A DNA stretch of 64,000 nucleotides from assembly GCA_014529385.2 (NCBI GenBank), contig CM043958.1, positions 127,623,317 through 127,687,316 on the forward strand, given 5' to 3'. A program made the position numbers and the translations under genes. Below the pieces are notes generated by a model. The model saw only the letters and a program-made list of their open reading frames with translations. It made no database searches and had not been told where the DNA came from. Positions 22,828-33,652 of this stretch are shown here, piece after piece (the first letter of the stretch is position 1; each line of letters opens with the position of its first letter). This DNA is from Adiantum capillus-veneris (Eukaryota > Streptophyta > Polypodiopsida > Polypodiales > Pteridaceae).

Positions 22828-22851
22828 AGACATCCTATGCGTAGGATGTCT
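22828..22851. repeat. 24-bp palindrome, ATGCGT core (C leader)
   Basis: Matches the consensus except one C-to-T change in the core CpG. Confidence 0.85.
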
Positions 22852-23308
22852 CCAGGCCAGTTTTAGGGTCCAACTATAATTTTGACCATACAAGGGTGTT
22901 CCCAGTGTCTCAAGGATTCCATAACTTTTTTTCAAAATTGAATTTGGACTCATTTTGACCATTCTAAACTGCAATTCACTGTTTTAGCCATAACTTTCAC
23001 AAAAGGGTTTCGGATCGGAAAAGTTTTTATATCAAAACGTAGCCTGAGAGGGGCTCTACAGATCTTAGAGCAAAACATGAACTAAATGTATGCCAACGAC
23101 AACCGTTTAGTTCAATTTTGAAAAAAACATCGTTTGAGGCCTCAAAATACATCCGCAAGTTAGGGGTGTCTGAAAGCAACAATTTGCGAGAATTGTGACA
23201 AAACGGTTGCGGTTTTGGACATAGTTTCGACTTTTTCCTAACCAAAGTACTTGAACACAGTGGACTAAGTCTACTTGAACCAAGCAAAAACTCTTAAGCC
23301 CAGAAATC

Positions 23309-24661
23309 ATGTCTACCCTAGATTCAAACGCAGCTTACACAAGCTTGGAGATCCTGACGATAGAGGAATATCCTCCCACAATGGATCTTCCAAACTTGCA
23401 ATTGATTAATATCCATCTTGTTGAGAGAGTTTGGATTATTGGTCATGAGAGTGAAGGACTATATAGATACATTGACGACAATGAGGTCAATCTTTATAGG
23501 TGCTCAGATACATACCTAGAAGAGATAACGGATCACAAGCTCTTATATGTCTACACATACGGAGTCGACTGTCAATGGATATCTATAGTTGTCGACAAGT
23601 ATGAACGCGAATACAAAGTTGTAGAAAGCACAAATCCACAGACTGTACTAGAAAGAGGTGGATATTTGGTCAATGAAGGACCACAAATGCCTCCACCAAA
23701 CACAAGAATTCCTATAGGAATTCCAAGAAGAGAGCCACCAGGATTCCCTTCAAGAGCGATAACAAGAGAAGGATTGGGAGAGTCTCTGGTTAGACTTGTA
23801 GACAATCGACGAGTTAGACCATCCCAAGTCCAAAAATGGGTAAACAGAAAATACTCCGGAGATAAAGATCCGAGAGATCACGTAACGGCTTTTAGAAGAG
23901 TGATTAGAGCAGAGGAAGTTTCAGATTTTGCGACACAGTTTGCGGGATTTGGATTGACTCTAGAAGATGATGCAGCTACTTGGTTCGACTCGGTGGAAAA
24001 ATGAGATTTTGAGACCCTAGATGAGCTGTTTGAGGAGTTTATTGAAGAATTCTCGCCAAAAGGCATTGCTCACAACACGGTCTCGCAAATCCATAGATCC
24101 AAACAGAAAGAGAATGAATCAGTACGCAAAGAATCATTATGGCTCAAGAGATATATTAAGCTCTGTCCGAGAGAGGAATTACCTACGCAAGCACGACTGA
24201 TGCTGATCTTTATCCAGGGAATGAGACATGCGGGCCTTCAGAAGGATCTGCATATGATAAGGAGGATGATGCTAAACGAGTTGATCAAAGAAGCTCTTTA
24301 TCTAGTGGATAACTGTGAGGCATACAAAGAAAAGGACTTAAAGAGTCAAGGAGATGACACATCCTCTCAGCACAGTGTTTCACAGATAAGTGAGTCCATT
24401 GCCAAGCCAAAGGTACTTATTGATCAAGAAAAGCTTATCGACGACTTGGTCAAGAGGTTGATTCCTCTTGTAAGGTTTGATTCGAGAGAGCCTAAGTGGT
24501 GTGAAATTGAGAGAAAATGGACGAACCATACGGAGGAAGAGTGCTATTATAGCATGGAAAATGCTAGGGAGAGGTATGTACAACCTGTTCCAGAAGCACC
24601 TACTCCACCTAGATATATTACGGGGAATGTGCCAGGACCAGTAGGAGTTTTAAGGCCATAG
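23309..24661 (+). pseudogene. Gag of element C (N-terminal extension plus capsid)
   Basis: Structural protein that packages element RNA. The frame opens at ATG 23309 and runs to TGA 24002, then continues in frame to TAG 24659. The first ~150 residues are an extension with no family I recognise. The capsid-like core starts near VRPSQVQKWVN and includes DPRDHVTAF, GFGLTLEDDAATWFDSVE, NTVSQIH and RLMLIFIQGMRHAGLQKDLH. B's gag (53355-54575, minus) is closely similar. The TGA replaces an arginine codon conserved in B, consistent with CGA to TGA. No upstream in-frame start is better supported. Confidence 0.85.
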
Positions 24662-25753
24662 CTTGTCTTAGGACAATAACCTACGCTGCCAGGTGCTAGA
24701 ATGCAGGTAGACATGAGATACATGCCAATCATGGAAGCATCAAATAAACCAACGCCAGTACCAGCTACAATGTGGTATAACAACCAAAGTGAGTACTACC
24801 CTTCGGAGTAACAAAATGTGAGAGAAACACATGGACTGGTGAGGCCGGTACAACCTCCACCTCCTGGGTTTCAGTCGAAAGAAAGAAGGTATGAAATGGA
24901 CGAAAGGACATTGCGATTCATTGCAAATAGTGGCTTATCTAGGTCAAATCTTGCTTATAGCCAAGAGGAAATTCTAAAAGAATCTCCTCAACCAGAGACA
25001 GATTGTCACAAAAGTCATGACAACCACTTGATCAAACAATGTCCTCATACGGAGATCACTAAAGTAAATGCCTATTGTCTTGAGTGTGGCATCACTCACT
25101 TGATCCCCGATTGCCCGAAAAAACCAAACCAAATCAGGAAAATCATGACAAATGTATTAGGGATTGTTCAGCTACCTAGTAGCTCAAAAAATGAAAATGT
25201 TGTACCAGTTCAAGTAGTTACGAGAGCACAAGCTCAAAAGAAAGCTGATGAGAATCCAGAGACAAAGAACATGGAAAGTGACAGGAGTCCAAAGACAGAT
25301 GATGGACCAAAGACAGACCCACCTAGTCAGATAACCAAGAGCAAACGAAATAGTTGGAAAGCTAGAAAGACTAGGATGAAAGCATGTAGGGAACGAGAGC
25401 AAAAATCCCTAGCTGAGAAGCTTATCGAAGCTGAGGAGAAGATAAAACAACATGAGGAAAAGGAGGCACCTTCTCTTACACAGATGGTTAAACCTCTAGA
25501 AGAACCATCCACGGATGAGAAACCGAGAAGTGCTAGTTCAGGAGGATCTGTGTTGGTAGAGAAGGTTAATGAGATATTAGATGCCCTCTTGAAAGCCTAT
25601 GATGTGAGGCTCAAAAACAACCGAACCCAAGAACACAGGTGGATGACATATCCCTATGCGGAACTAGAAAAGAAAAGGTTTGAAATGTGCCAGAAAATGA
25701 TTCAAACAGCCCAAGATTTACTAGACCACCAATTGCAAAACCTGAGGATATGA
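24662..25753 (+). pseudogene. Gag C-terminal region with zinc knuckles, element C
   Basis: Continues the same frame past TAG 24659, TAA 24677 and TAA 24809. It holds two knuckles near 25005-25125: the first is damaged (CHKSHDNHLIKQC), the second intact (CLECGITHLIPDC, CX2CX3HX4C). A long charged segment rich in K and E follows (RKTRMKACREREQK, EAEEKIKQHEEKE), likely coiled coil, then GGSVLVEKVNEIL. The frame ends at TGA 25751. B has the same order. Confidence 0.8.
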
Positions 25754-26085
25754 TCCGTGTCATGCCTACACAAGTAATCCCACCAAACCAGGAACTAAAA
25801 GAGCCAGATTCTAGTCATGAGCACAGACCAAACCCCAAAGACCGAGCATTAGAACCAAGGATAGTACTGAATACCACAGATAACTCTTCCGAGGGATTTC
25901 ACCAAGCTATACCTGAGGATTGTAAAGAGATAGATGGTCTTGATGAATTGTGGAAACAAGTCAGAGAGGCCAATGAAGCCGATGACCTAAGAAGACGAGT
26001 AGACAAGACTGGTGATGAACGAGGAGTGTTTCTACCACCAATAGAGGAATTTGAGACTGGATCTCAAATGAATCTAGATGTGTGA
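25687..26085 (+). pseudogene. Gag-protease spacer of element C
   Basis: After a frame change near 25690-25753 the coding signal continues for about 110 codons, acidic and proline-containing, to a TGA at 26083. It then passes into the frame used by the protease. No recognised domain. Confidence 0.55.
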
Positions 26086-26118
26086 TCGTATTGGGGCGAC
26101 AAAGGATCTGTACAATCT

Positions 26119-26630
26119 ATGGATAGTCAACCCCATTCTCTAAGAACACTACCGTCCTACATGGGAGAGTACGAGACCAAGTCAAATGTGGTTGCAGTCC
26201 CATCACAGAGACTATCTCCCAACAAGGCCATCTATTCAAAGGGGCTAGTAGATATTCTATCTACCCCAGTCACCTGTACAATAAGGTTAGCCGAGTTGCT
26301 CAGAATAAGACCAAACATGTGGGCTAATGTGGGTAAATGTCTAGAGAAATTTGATGTAAAAACCCCAATGACTCAAATCGAGGAAGGCATCAAAGAGCTT
26401 GAAATGCCTCAACTAAATACTAGGCCAATGCCATTAAACAAGGTAGGCGAGTATTACGAGGGAGAAGATGGAAACACCACCCTTCCTGTGGAATTCAATG
26501 GTGTAAAAACCATGGCAATCCTTGATAGTGGAGCTGGTGTGGCCATTGCAACCAAAGAGGTTTGGAAAAAATGGGGAAAACCTGCCTTGATATCCACACG
26601 AATGACCCTGCAGCTTGTAGAGTCCCCCTC
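26119..26630 (+). pseudogene. Retropepsin of element C, truncated
   Basis: Aspartic protease that cleaves the gag-pol polyprotein. The domain begins near NKVGEYYEGEDG, has TTLPVEFNGVKTMAILDSGAG with the catalytic D-S-G-A (about 26520-26531) and VAIATKEVWKKWGKPALI. It matches B's first protease (51.97-52.11 kb). At about 26630 the coding sequence stops matching and unrelated sequence follows, so RT, integrase and 3' LTR of C are lost. Confidence 0.8.
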
Positions 26631-26639
26631 CCCTTTCCA

Positions 26640-27000
26640 ATTGCTTTGGAGCCCATCAATGCAAACATTGAGGGAAGTGTCCTCTTGTCATTGTCGTTTG
26701 CATAACGTGGACGCCACCCGGTCTTCAACCTTGCGGGAGATGAACTCTTGCATTTGAATCTTGACCTCGTTTGTGAGGGTGGTCTCTACCTCCAACTTTG
26801 TTTCATTGAGCTTAGAGACCATCTAGTTTTCCATTGTGTTGAGCCAATCTTTAATGACAACGAGTCTCTGTTTGAGCTCATCCTTCTCTTTGCAAAGTTG
26901 TTCGACTTCATTTTGAACGTGAACAAAGCTGTCTATCTTTGGGGGTGTTGCTATGACCCCGATGAAGGTGGATTTGGCACGGGATTCAGCCCAGGTGGCA
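26640..27000 (-). pseudogene. Coiled-coil gag-like fragment
   Basis: The minus strand reads PPKIDSFVHVQNEVEQLCKE, KDELKQRL, WLNTMEN, a stop, then VSKLNETKLEVETTLTNEVK and QEFISRKVEDRV. It is a continuous, heptad-like amphipathic stretch on the strand opposite element C. It may be the N-terminal part of a chromovirus gag. It abuts the break in C at about 26630, which suggests insertion or recombination there. Confidence 0.4.
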
Positions 27001-27364
27001 ATTGCTCAAGAGGTGTGACCCTGCTCCTGTTGCAAGTTTGTAGAAAGATTTACCTCAAGGTGAACCTGTGACAAAATTCATCTTTAAACAATGTGACCCT
27101 GCCTGTGATAAACATCGTTACAAAGATAGAAGATTTTTTATAGAGTCAACAACTTGTGAAGATGTGCTATAGTGTCAGGGTCGGCCATAGGAGAGTGCAA
27201 AGATGCACAAGCCTTGGAGGTTGATGTCAGTTGCGAGCACGGATGTGGAGGGTGACCAGCTAGAGGGTTGGGTTGTGTATTGATGCCCCTCCATAGGGTA
27301 GTCCCTCGCCTAGAGGGAGGCTGAGGGAGGCACGAAGCCCATACAAGAGAGCTCTAGGGTTGTA

Positions 27365-27458
<94 letters not shown>

Positions 27459-28685
27459 GAAATGAAATGTTATAATAAACATGTTCAAAAGGCCAAAATG
27501 ACCTATGAGACCAAATTGATATAATCTTGGTGGATCTAATCCAACGTTTGGGTACAAAAGTTAAAAAAATGAAGTGAAGTAAAGTGAAAGACCAAAATCA
27601 TTATCATTTGTGCCCAAGGATGCCCGACATCGGGTATTGTTCGAGAAAGTATTGCATCAGCCTTTGAAGAGCTTTGTCAATGTCTGCCTCTATAAATAAT
27701 TGTACTAGGCATCTTCCATAATTTGCTAGAATATTCTCGATCCTCTGATGGAGCCTTATTCAATGTTGTTTTTGCCCTTGTATACGTGGGCGTCTAGCTC
27801 TCCAGATCTCAATGTATCTATCAACTAATATACCTTTGGTATAAGTGCGATCCAAAGTATTCTCTAAAGCAAGATCATCTGGTTGTTGAGTTCAAGGTCT
27901 CCCTCTGTGAATATCTCCCATTGTCTGATCTCCTCAAGAGACTCTCCCTGTGCCTGCGTAGCTCTAGAAAAAACAAACTGAGGCATCTTTGATCTTGATA
28001 TCTCATGACTGTAGCCAATGGTCCAAAGACCTCTCTAAATAGACAGTGAAAATGGCAGACAATGACAGATGTGATGTAACTTTGTCTCTGTCTCTGTATG
28101 AAAGAACTGGCACATATTGGCCTCTACTAGTACTCTCCTAAATTTTCCATAGAAACACTATTTGTTGAGACTTTTTTTGACTATTAAAGAGCTTATGGAA
28201 TGTAATGAGATTGGCCTATTATCTTGAGAGTAGCAGAATTTAGAGAGAGTACTTTTGAGAAATTACTTTGTGAGCATAGCGGGTGATCGTAATTGAAGAT
28301 AGCAACATAAACATAGCATTTAGTTAACTTTCCATGAACAATACTTTGGCAAGAGAGAGAATTTAGATAACATGACAACAATTGAGGACCGGATTTATGT
28401 GGAGCCGGTCCCCTCTCCAATAGGCATTTGTATTATGATTTCTCCCATCAAGAGAGACTTGTTACAATACAATCTGTGATCCTTGTGACCTAGGTGATTC
28501 AATGAGGATGGATAGCTTCATGCATCATGAGCATACCATAAACTTTGATGAAAGCATTAACTATCCCAAGCCTCAGTCCCAAGACCTCAAACACCTTCGA
28601 AGGTGGAGAGAGCTGGAAGGGAATGAGGGTAGGGAAGAGGAAGAAAAAACATTTCATAGGACAAAGAACTAGTTCCTCACTTATC
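27001..28685. other. No recognisable gene; (GA)n repeat inside
   Basis: No reading frame with a recognised motif. It contains the 88-bp (GA)n tract at 27368. Confidence 0.4.
27368..27520 (+). repeat. (GA)n microsatellite with conserved tail, copy 3
   Basis: About 44 GA units followed by AAATGAAATGAAATG, AAAGGCCAAAATGACCTATG and AGACCAAA, matching the tails at 9045 and 14351. Confidence 0.7.
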
Positions 28686-28689
28686 ATCA

Positions 28690-28875
28690 CTCTTCTTGCT
28701 AGCATACATAATAGCATAGTAATAAATATGGAGAAGATGGCAAGCTTAAGCAATGAAGCATGGCTCTTGGTTGGATTTTCACTTCATAGCCAAGAGTGTT
28801 GGTAGGCTGTCAACCTCTCTACTTGCTTGGAGAAGTACATGGAGCTCTTGCAGTTTGCACTTCACACAATGAGGT
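28690..28875 (+). repeat. Dispersed repeat, copy 1
   Basis: TGGCTCTTGGTTGGATTT, CATAGCCAAGAGT and TGCTTGGAGAAG(T/G)A recur in the same order at 58815-58990. The similarity is imperfect. The repeat unit is unidentified. Confidence 0.6.
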
Positions 28876-28889
28876 TTTGTTTGTGTGTG

Positions 28890-29588
28890 TGTGTGGGAGA
28901 GTATACCTCCTAAGCAGGCCCCCTACTTGCTTTGGTTGACCCCCCCCTTGTAGGTCATAGCTTGAAGCTCATTGGACCCTGCTAGGCCTAGCCAATTACA
29001 AGCAAGAGTCATACCAAGCAACAAGGGTAGCCTTGGGACAAGTGTCCCCCTTTCCCATTTAAGAGAGAGGGCTTGAAAAATGTTAAAAAAATTAATTATA
29101 TCTTCTAAACTATCATTGGACCCCTAGGGTGGCCAACCAATAGGCTTTCGCCACACCATTAGGGCAACATGAGGAGGAACTTGACAAGTGTCCCTTTTGC
29201 TTTCTTTGTACCAAGCTTGCCTTGAGTGAGTGTGTGGGTGTTCATTCTCATCCCCCCTCTTGTAGGGCTTGACCCCCTCAAGAACCTTAAGCTTGGGTCG
29301 GGTTCCCACCTCAAGCTCAGCCCTAGCTTACCTAAGGTCAAAGGACTTTTACACTAACTACTGGAGGTCTTCAATGAAGCTAACCCTAAGGTCTTATGCT
29401 CCATTGGTTAGCCTTTCTTTAATAGACCATATCTCATTTGGGCCCCTTTACCATTGTCTGCGTGTTGAGATATATCTATAAGCACAGGTCTATATCTTAA
29501 CCCTTGTTCCCGTTTATTCTCCCACATTAAATGATCAGTTTAATATGAGAAAATCATTTGGGTTGGTTAGATATTAGATTTTATGACA
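28890..29588 (-). mobile_element. 3' LTR region of the 29-33.6 kb chromovirus
   Basis: The right edge is ...GATTTTATGACA at 29588, that is TGTCATAAAATC on the minus strand, preceded by a purine-rich AAGAGAGAGG. The same edge occurs at 13675. The left edge cannot be fixed from one copy. Confidence 0.55.
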
Positions 29589-29950
29589 TTACCTCTCTCT
29601 TGAAATCATAGTCGTCCTCGACTATGAGGTTGAAGAGATAAATCCATAGTCATTAGTCAATGTTATTTATCGCGTAGAGGATCCCTTTTTACCCTACGAC
29701 ATCTTTCCAAGATGGATGACTAGACCATTTGGTGCTTGGGAGACATAGCTTCCGCCCCAAGCATGTGTTCTCTTTAGTCCATTTTATTCTCTCAAAGTAG
29801 AGTGACAAATTCTACTTGGCGTTTGAGAGACGTCCTCATCACAAACATGATTCTAAGCATGCATACTATTTAAATTTGTGCACAATTAAAAAGATAGCTA
29901 GTCGTATGCGACAAAAACATGGGTCATTTAAAAGAAATTTGTACATCTGC

Positions 29951-30400
29951 TTACTCTAATGTAGCATTGTAAGCATTGACAAGGTTCATACTATCCTTAA
30001 GCTGTATTCCTTGTATCCATCTTGCATCTTCAAATTTAGGATAATTTTTGAACTTAATACAATACCAGCATATAATCTTACCATGTCGTAGTACCTTGTC
30101 TTCATGCCGAAGAATATCTTTGGGTTGTAGCACCTCTTCTTGGTCTTCAACTTTGGGAGGGTCTTCATTAATTGGTTCACTTGGTGGCTCTCCTTTGTAG
30201 GGCTTGAGTAGGCTCACGTGAAAAGCATTGTGTATGAGCCAATGGTAGGGCAACTTGAGTTGGTAAGCCGTCTCATTAATAGGTTTCAAGATTTGGAAAT
30301 GACCATAGTATCTTTTTGCTAGCTTAGCATAATACTTTTGATGGCCCGTAAAATTTTTGCCCATTGTTTGCCTTAATCGAGACTTAGGAAACTTAAGTAA
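29951..30400 (-). pseudogene. Chromovirus integrase C-terminus with chromodomain
   Basis: Open frame of about 137 codons. It starts KNFTGHQKYYAKLAKRYYGH (the integrase C-terminal beta-barrel region, LAxRYYGPF-like), then AYQLKLPYHWLIHNAFHVSL, and ends with a chromodomain: QPKDILRHEDKVL, IKFKNYPKFEDARW and a final NLVNAYN. Chromodomains of this clade bind methylated histones and steer integration. The domain looks nearly complete. Confidence 0.85.
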
Positions 30401-30423
30401 AACCCAATCACTTTCTTTGAATG

Positions 30424-31254
30424 TTAAGGCCCTTCTGTGCTTGTCAGCAGCAACTTTTTACCTTTGTTGAGAGATGGATATAGCCTCCTTAATCTTTTGA
30501 AAAGATTCTTGTAGGTCACGGCTATACTAATTGGTAGTGAAGATCTTCCCATGTACTTTGAGTAGCAATGGGCTTGTAGGTCTTCCCTCAATGATCTCAA
30601 AAGGTGCTTTTCCCATAGAAGTATGTACAATATTATTGTAGGCATACTCTACAAGAGGTAAGTACTTTTCTCATCGTGAGAATTGATCTACTTCTGTAAC
30701 ATAATTCTTAAGTAGATCGAGTATCGTAAGATTGGCTATCTCACTTTGGCCATCCGTTTGTGGGTGATAGGTCAAAGAGAAACTCAATCTTATTCCTAAA
30801 TTTTCAAAGAGACCTTTCCAAAAGTTACTGGTCATTCTAGGATCTCTATCTGACATGATGGATGTTGGTAATCCATGGTGTTTGAAAATCTGAGATATGA
30901 AGAGAGTTGCCATTTGGTGTGCCTTAATAGTCTTTTTTATAGGATAAAGTGTGCTTGCTTGCTAAACCTGTTGACTATTGTCCATACTTCTGTATTCCAA
31001 TGGATAGACTTGGGCAATCCAAAGATGCAATCCATCGATATACTCTCCCACGGTGAATTTGAGATAGGAAATGGTAGGAGTAATCCAGGTTGCTTCCCTC
31101 TATCATACTTGGTTTTTTTTTTGACTACACATTTTGAAACATACTCTTGTATGTCCACATTCATGGTAGGGAAATAGAAGTACGTTTCTACTCCTTGAAT
31201 AGTAGATTGAATGCCTCTATGCCCCGCATAGAGAGGAGCATGGGATTCGTACAT
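30424..31254 (-). pseudogene. Chromovirus integrase core and zinc module
   Basis: The minus strand gives HAPLYAGHRGIQSTIQGVETY with FPTMNVDIQEYVSKC (HHCC zinc module, its last Cys pair partly changed to CVVKKK). The core follows: WESISMDCIFGLP, VNRFSKQAHFI (the first Asp of VDRFSK is now Asn), IMSDRDPRMTSNFW (second Asp), YHPQTDGQSEIANLT (Glu). Frames change near 30920 and 30660. Integration activity is lost. Confidence 0.8.
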
Positions 31255-31314
31255 TACTTTTTCACGAAGGTAATGGGTTATACATAGCCTATTTCCATGG
31301 AGAAGATAACCATC

Positions 31315-31975
31315 CTACAAGGTGAATGGCTCCTCTTTCTTCCCCAAAGCAAGGGTTGACATTATGTCTCTAAAGTCAGGGTCAATAGCATACTCATCTA
31401 TGATAGAAGATAGATCATTGTGAGTAGCTACAGACACTGCATTAACTTTTGGTATCGTGAAAGTGCATCGGCCACTTGATTTTTTTAGCGGCAATGTGAG
31501 CAATATGGAAATTAAATTGCAAAACAAAATTTTCCCATCTCATTTTTTTGTCAAAAAGCTTGGTTTGCATCATGAAATACTTGAGACGTTGGTGGTCGGT
31601 TCGTAGAATAAATGGAATCCCCAATAAGTAGTGCTTCCATGTGTCTAGGGCATGTAGAACAGCTAAAAGCTCTCTCATAAATGCCTGAGACTTGTTCATT
31701 GGTATTGAGTCTTTGACTCTCGTACGCTATGGCATGCCCTTCTTGAAGCAAGACTGCTCCAAGGCATTCACCACAAGCATCACATTGGACCTCAAATGGC
31801 TTTGAGAGATCCGGAAGCATGAGGACTGGTTAAGAGGTAAGCTTCTCATTGAGCTTATCAAAAGAATTTTTCTCTTTAGCAGTCCATACATACTTAATGT
31901 TCTTCTTTAGCAGTCCATACATACTTAATGTTCTTCATACTTGATGTTCTTCTTAGTTAATTCATGTAGTGGTTT
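31315..31975 (-). pseudogene. Chromovirus RNase H
   Basis: PDLSKPFEVQCDACGECLGA (first Asp), HAIAYESQRLN, RELLAVLHALDTWKHYL (Glu) and LRTDHQRLKYF (Asp) define the domain. It is broken into three frames. A 31-bp tandem duplication at 31875-31936 explains one frameshift in the RT-RNase H connection. Confidence 0.8.
31875..31936 (+). repeat. 31-bp tandem duplication in chromovirus pol
   Basis: CTTTAGCAGTCCATACATAC and TTAATGTTCTT occur twice in a row, starting at 31875 and 31906. As 31 is not a multiple of three, it shifts the frame. Confidence 0.85.
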
Positions 31976-31981
31976 TGCTAT

Positions 31982-32700
31982 TTAAGAGAATTTTTTTATG
32001 AAGCGTCTATAGTATGTACACATACCAATAAATCTTCTTATCTCATGTAGATTCCTTGGATTAGGCCATGCTTTTATTACCTCTAACTTCAATGGATCCA
32101 TACGGATACCATCTTGAGAGATAATATGACCTAGGTAGTGAATTTCTTGAAGGAAAAATTCATTGTTCTTTTGGTTGAGAAAAAGCTTTCTCTCCCTCAA
32201 TGCTTGAAAAATCACTTGGAGATGTTTCTTATGTTCCTCCAAAGACTTGGAGTATGATATCATCAAAGAACACTCCAGTGAATTTGCGGTAGGGTCTAAA
32301 AATTTTCTCCATTAGACGATTGAATGTAGCTAGCACATTAGTCAAGACAAAAGGCATGACTAGATATTCATAAAGACCAAACATTGTGCGAAATGCGGTC
32401 TTTAGGATATCTTCATCCACTAGGCCAATCCTACTGAAGTAGGTAGAGCCTTGTAGCTTATCAAACAGATCTTCTACCCAAGGCACGTGGAATTTGTTTT
32501 TGATAGTGATATGGTTTAATGCTCGATAGTCCACACACATGAGGTATGTACCGTCTTTCTTTTGCACTAAAAGGACTGGAGAACAAAAGGGAGAGGAGCT
32601 AGGCCTCACCATCCCTTTGTCTACCAACTCCTGGACTTGCCTCATGATATCCTCTTCTTGAGCTTGAGAGACTCAATAAGGAGGATTGTGAGGCAGTGAG
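31982..32700 (-). pseudogene. Chromovirus reverse transcriptase
   Basis: The minus strand reads VQELVDKGMVRPSSSPFCSP, LLVQKKDGTYLMCVDYRALN, KTAFRTMFGLYEYLVMPF, TFNRLMEKIFRPYRKF and VFFDDI (catalytic F-x-D-D box kept). After a frameshift near 32250 come SKSLEEHKKHLQ, LGHIISQDGIRMDP and GMCTYYRRFIKKFS. The F(H/L)YEY, FNRLM and EEH..HL sequence is the chromovirus RT type, clearly different from the A/B/C RT. Confidence 0.9.
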
Positions 32701-32972
32701 CTTCCTGGAAGGAGCTTAATTTGATGGTCATCATGCCCTCGTTTTGGAGGTAAGTCCATAGGGATATCATTGATGAACACATCTTGGAATCCTTTTAGAA
32801 AATTAGACAAGTCTAACTCCTCTTGATTCCTACCATTTACATTTGATGAAACATTAGGATCTTTTAGAGACTCTTTGACAAAAAATCATGTATGCAAGAA
32901 TTGAGGTCTTCATTGATTTATCAAAAGCAAGAGGATTTACAAGTGGAATAGTGAGACCATGCTCACTAGCAT

Positions 32973-33652
32973 CTATGTACATGTTCTGTCCCCTATACAT
33001 GAAGCAGATTCTCCTTCCAGGAACTTCATAGTGGCAGCCATGTGATCAAACCATGGCACCCCTAGGATAGCATTCTCATGTTGGAGAGGAAAGATGAAAA
33101 AGTCTTCTTTGTCAACATAGCTTTGGACATGGAGCCTCAACTTCCCAATCAAGGGAGTAATGGAGGCTCGCTGTGAGCGGGATGGAAACACACAAAACGC
33201 CTCTATAACAACCTGACACACTCTATTGGAAGGATACACATACACACTATGGGGCACCACTCGGCTTACACAACCCACCTGGCCGAGACAGGAAACACAC
33301 CTATGGAGGGAGAGGAGAGAGACTGTCTGTTTACCCACTCCACACAGAGAGACACACACACACACACCCAAAAACTCAGATCAAAAGGATGATGAATGTC
33401 TAATGACATTACAGAAACTATTCCAGACCTCCTTGACCCACGTGTTGCTTCCATGAATCTTCTATGAGTTTGTCCACACCTCAGTCCTCAAAACTTTCAT
33501 CTACTGGTAAGTAGCCTATTATCATGAATGGAACCTTTCGAGCTCTAAACTCCTTCATCACAATCTTTAAAGGATCTGTCTCTCCCTCAAGCTCAACCAT
33601 CACAAGTGCATTTTAGGAGGTTTATCAGTTATAGGAATTTCTCCATCCTCAC
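32973..33652 (-). pseudogene. Chromovirus protease region, split by an LTR fragment
   Basis: SITPLIGKLRLHVQSYVDKE, FFIFPLQHENAILGVPWFDH and AATMKFLEGE form the C-terminal half of a retropepsin (AILGVPW = ILGxxW). The upstream part, 33390-33652, gives [19 protein letters not shown] and LIEDSWKQHVGQGG. An LTR fragment at 33172-33387 interrupts it. Element B's 3' LTR begins at 33653, so B appears to have inserted here. Confidence 0.7.
33172..33387 (+). mobile_element. Truncated LTR of the gag-only element family
   Basis: TGTGAGCGGGATGGAAACAC through AAAACTCAGATCAAAAG matches the first ~215 bp of the LTR at 46105-47246. The rest of the LTR is missing and no target duplication is visible. Confidence 0.8.

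Larger units (their letters stand above)
20733..23308 (+). promoter_or_regulatory. Long leader of element C with palindrome array
   Basis: About 2.6 kb of noncoding sequence between the primer binding site and gag. It holds a 124-bp tandem duplication (21125-21372) and at least eight full or half copies of a 24-bp palindrome. The B element has a matching leader of about 1.8 kb (55776-57542, minus) with the same motif and the same conserved half-site flank (CCCAAATTGTGCC). Confidence 0.75.

Noticed and set aside
21381-22851. CRISPR array interpretation of the spaced palindromes
   Set aside because: Spacing is irregular (100-300 bp), the host is a plant and the repeats lie in a retroelement leader; no cas-like genes.
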